The notes under the pieces: model-generated
The model's input: the letters and a program-made list of their open reading frames with translations, nothing else
Database searches by the model: none
What the model was told of the DNA's origin: nothing
Assembly (NCBI GenBank): GCA_016180085.1
Contig: JACPBX010000010.1
Coordinates: forward strand, 1-36,641
Length of the DNA stretch: 36,641 nucleotides
Source of the DNA: Candidatus Woesearchaeota archaeon
Lineage (GTDB): Archaea > Nanobdellota > Nanobdellia > Woesearchaeales > UBA10216
Reading direction: 5' to 3'
Made by a program: the position numbers and the translations under genes
In this document: one piece after another, positions 34,993 to 36,641 of the stretch
How the letters are laid out: the number at the start of each line of letters is the position of its first letter
Position numbering within the stretch: the stretch's first letter is position 1

Positions 34993-35451
34993 ATGACGTC
35001 TAACGGAAAAACTATTGTTTCTTCGCACAATGGAAGTTCTTTTGGCGGATTGGAACAGGCTGTCAGGAGCCCTTTCAGTGTCCGGGCATCAATTAAAGAA
35101 AATGGAACTGTTCTTGCAGAACTGACTGAAGGCGGAACGAATGTATTCCTGTCAAACGGCAAGTCGAGGATGGCTGCCAGCGGCTCCTATCAGCGAGGCC
35201 GCGCACGGGTCAGAGTAAACGGGCATGTGGTTCATGCACCACCCAGTACCGTGAGCGTTACTGTTTCCCCAAATATTCCCCTTTACGGAACGGGAGGGAT
35301 TTCTCAAGCTGAAACTGTGATTGGAAATCTGGCAACGGAATTGCAAAAAGCTTATCTGGGCGCAAACAGGCAACCGCTGCCAGAAAACGTTCCCATTAAG
35401 GCAATGGTGAGCGCAGCTTTGCAAATGGCAATAGCAGCCTATCGCCTTTAA
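34993..35451 (+). CDS. Hypothetical protein
   Basis: Intact ORF, no family recognised. Confidence 0.6.
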   Translation: MTSNGKTIVSSHNGSSFGGLEQAVRSPFSVRASIKENGTVLAELTEGGTNVFLSNGKSRMAASGSYQRGRARVRVNGHVVHAPPSTVSVTVSPNIPLYGTGGISQAETVIGNLATELQKAYLGANRQPLPENVPIKAMVSAALQMAIAAYRL

Positions 35452-35456
35452 CCCCT

Positions 35457-36239
35457 TTACGCTTCCAAAAACTTGACCAGCTTCTGGTCCTTGGATATTT
35501 CTTCCTCAATGGCCGTTTTCACTTCCTTCTGCTGCAGCAAAACGTTGAGGAACCTTGTGGCTGTGCGCTTAGTGAGGATGCTTTCAAGAGCGGCAGCAAG
35601 CCTTTCCGGCTGCTTCAAACTGGAGTTCTTCAAAATGCTGACAATCAGCTGCTCGTTTTCCTTTTTCCCGAAAAGCTTCAGGGCAACATCCTGCTGGAGC
35701 AGCTGCTTCAGAAGCTGTTCCTTGTTATGGTAGCTGAGTGGCTTGTGCGTGTCTTCCTTGCCCATCAGTGCAGCAATCGCTGAGGGGTTAGCCATGAGGA
35801 CAAACTTGACAAGCTGCAGCGCCCTTATTATTGGGCTTCGGTAGTTCTGCCTGTCAAGCTGGCTGACAACCTCCCTGATTACTTCCTGAAATCGGATTAC
35901 AGTTATTCCCGGCAATGAAACAGGTGCGGTTGTGACAAGAACCTTCTCATATTCCGAGTCCTTGCCAAGGTAGCTTCGTATCGTCCTTTCGACAGCCGCA
36001 ACAACGTTGGAGTCGTTGAACTTCCGCAGCAGGTCAGCCTTCTCCTTCTCGCTGACAACAGGCGTTGATGAGGAAACTGAGCAGTGCAGCTCAACGTGCT
36101 GAACAGTTGGCATGTTCGGCTGGCCTTTCTGCCTTATGGCTATTATGTCAACAACCCTGTTATTGGCGTTAATGTCAGAAACAGTAAAGAAGCCCTGCCT
36201 GTTCAGCCACAAATTAACGATATCCTTCTCAGGACTCAT
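35457..36239 (-). CDS. Conserved hypothetical with nuclease-fold-like N-terminus
   Basis: 'KDIVNLWLNRQGFFTVSDINANNRVVDIIAIRQ...HVELHCSVSS' reminiscent of restriction-nuclease-like folds. Confidence 0.55.
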   Translation of the reverse strand: MSPEKDIVNLWLNRQGFFTVSDINANNRVVDIIAIRQKGQPNMPTVQHVELHCSVSSSTPVVSEKEKADLLRKFNDSNVVAAVERTIRSYLGKDSEYEKVLVTTAPVSLPGITVIRFQEVIREVVSQLDRQNYRSPIIRALQLVKFVLMANPSAIAALMGKEDTHKPLSYHNKEQLLKQLLQQDVALKLFGKKENEQLIVSILKNSSLKQPERLAAALESILTKRTATRFLNVLLQQKEVKTAIEEEISKDQKLVKFLEA

Positions 36240-36284
36240 AAAGCACCACCAACAACCGATTAAGAAGCGGGAAGCAAACTTCAC

Positions 36285-36608
36285 TTATAAATGTTTTGCG
36301 CCGACGGGAATCTTTGGAAGCTTAAGCTGGAATAAAGGCTGCCCGGGTTTGCTCTGCACTTCCTCAGCCGCTGCCGCAGCAACAGCTGGCAGTTGCTGTA
36401 TTACTGTGGCAGCTGCCGCTGCCCTGCTGAAAGCATCCAGCACATCCGGCTGGATGGGATTTATCTCCCCGATTTTGAGGAACCTGCCAGGGCTGTCCTG
36501 TTGCATCATCAGCACAACCCTGCTCTCTTCCTGCTCGTCAACCAGCTTATAGCCGCATTTCTTCCCGACAGCAGCGGCGAATTCCTTAATCTCGCTGTGC
36601 GATGCCAT
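36285..36608 (-). CDS. Hypothetical protein
   Basis: Start MASHSEIKEFAAAVGKKCGYKLVDEQEESRVVLM; adjacent to 35457 gene on the same strand. Confidence 0.55.
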   Translation of the reverse strand: MASHSEIKEFAAAVGKKCGYKLVDEQEESRVVLMMQQDSPGRFLKIGEINPIQPDVLDAFSRAAAAATVIQQLPAVAAAAAEEVQSKPGQPLFQLKLPKIPVGAKHL

Positions 36609-36641
36609 ATTGTCCCTTTCCAATTTTTCCCTTGAAGTCCC

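Overview
Archaeal chromosome segment. Archaea-specific markers include S6e, S24e, S27ae, aIF2-gamma, Rpo7/RpoE', Spt4/RpoE'', TATA-box promoters and BHB-type tRNA introns. The lineage is probably DPANN-like, but that is inference. The left half (~3.7-19.1 kb) is an unusually dense set of membrane and extracytoplasmic cysteine, histidine and methionine-rich proteins: two CcdA/DsbD-like thiol transporters, a WCPHC thioredoxin, a protein with three tandem thioredoxin-like domains, a secreted rhodanese, OsmC, a PCYCGC-like protein, three paralogues of an HxH-containing exported domain, and Met/Cys-rich membrane proteins. It also has cysteine-bearing micro-ORFs of 21 and 26 aa, and two proteins sharing a C-terminal LPxMVGGC tail. 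It sits around a BlaI/CopY-type repressor plus M56 (BlaR1-like) protease pair with a perfect palindrome between divergent promoters. I consider this the best candidate for an undescribed system: an envelope thiol/metal relay. The right half holds three toxin-antitoxin-like pairs (AbrB/PIN at the left, Fic/RHH, UPF0175/DUF3368), two tRNA-His genes plus a partial 3'-end copy, a hisG-hisI-hisS cluster, and the rpoE/spt4/S24e/S27ae informational cluster. Other notable items: a tRNA-Arg(CCU) with a T-loop intron and an extended variable region; a possible small RNA resembling that extension; an aIF2-gamma ORF with no canonical start codon for its expected N-terminus; an exact 91-bp tandem duplication at the end of an SDR gene; and a tandem hairpin cluster upstream of a BRO-N gene. 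All homology calls come from reading the translations; no database search was run.
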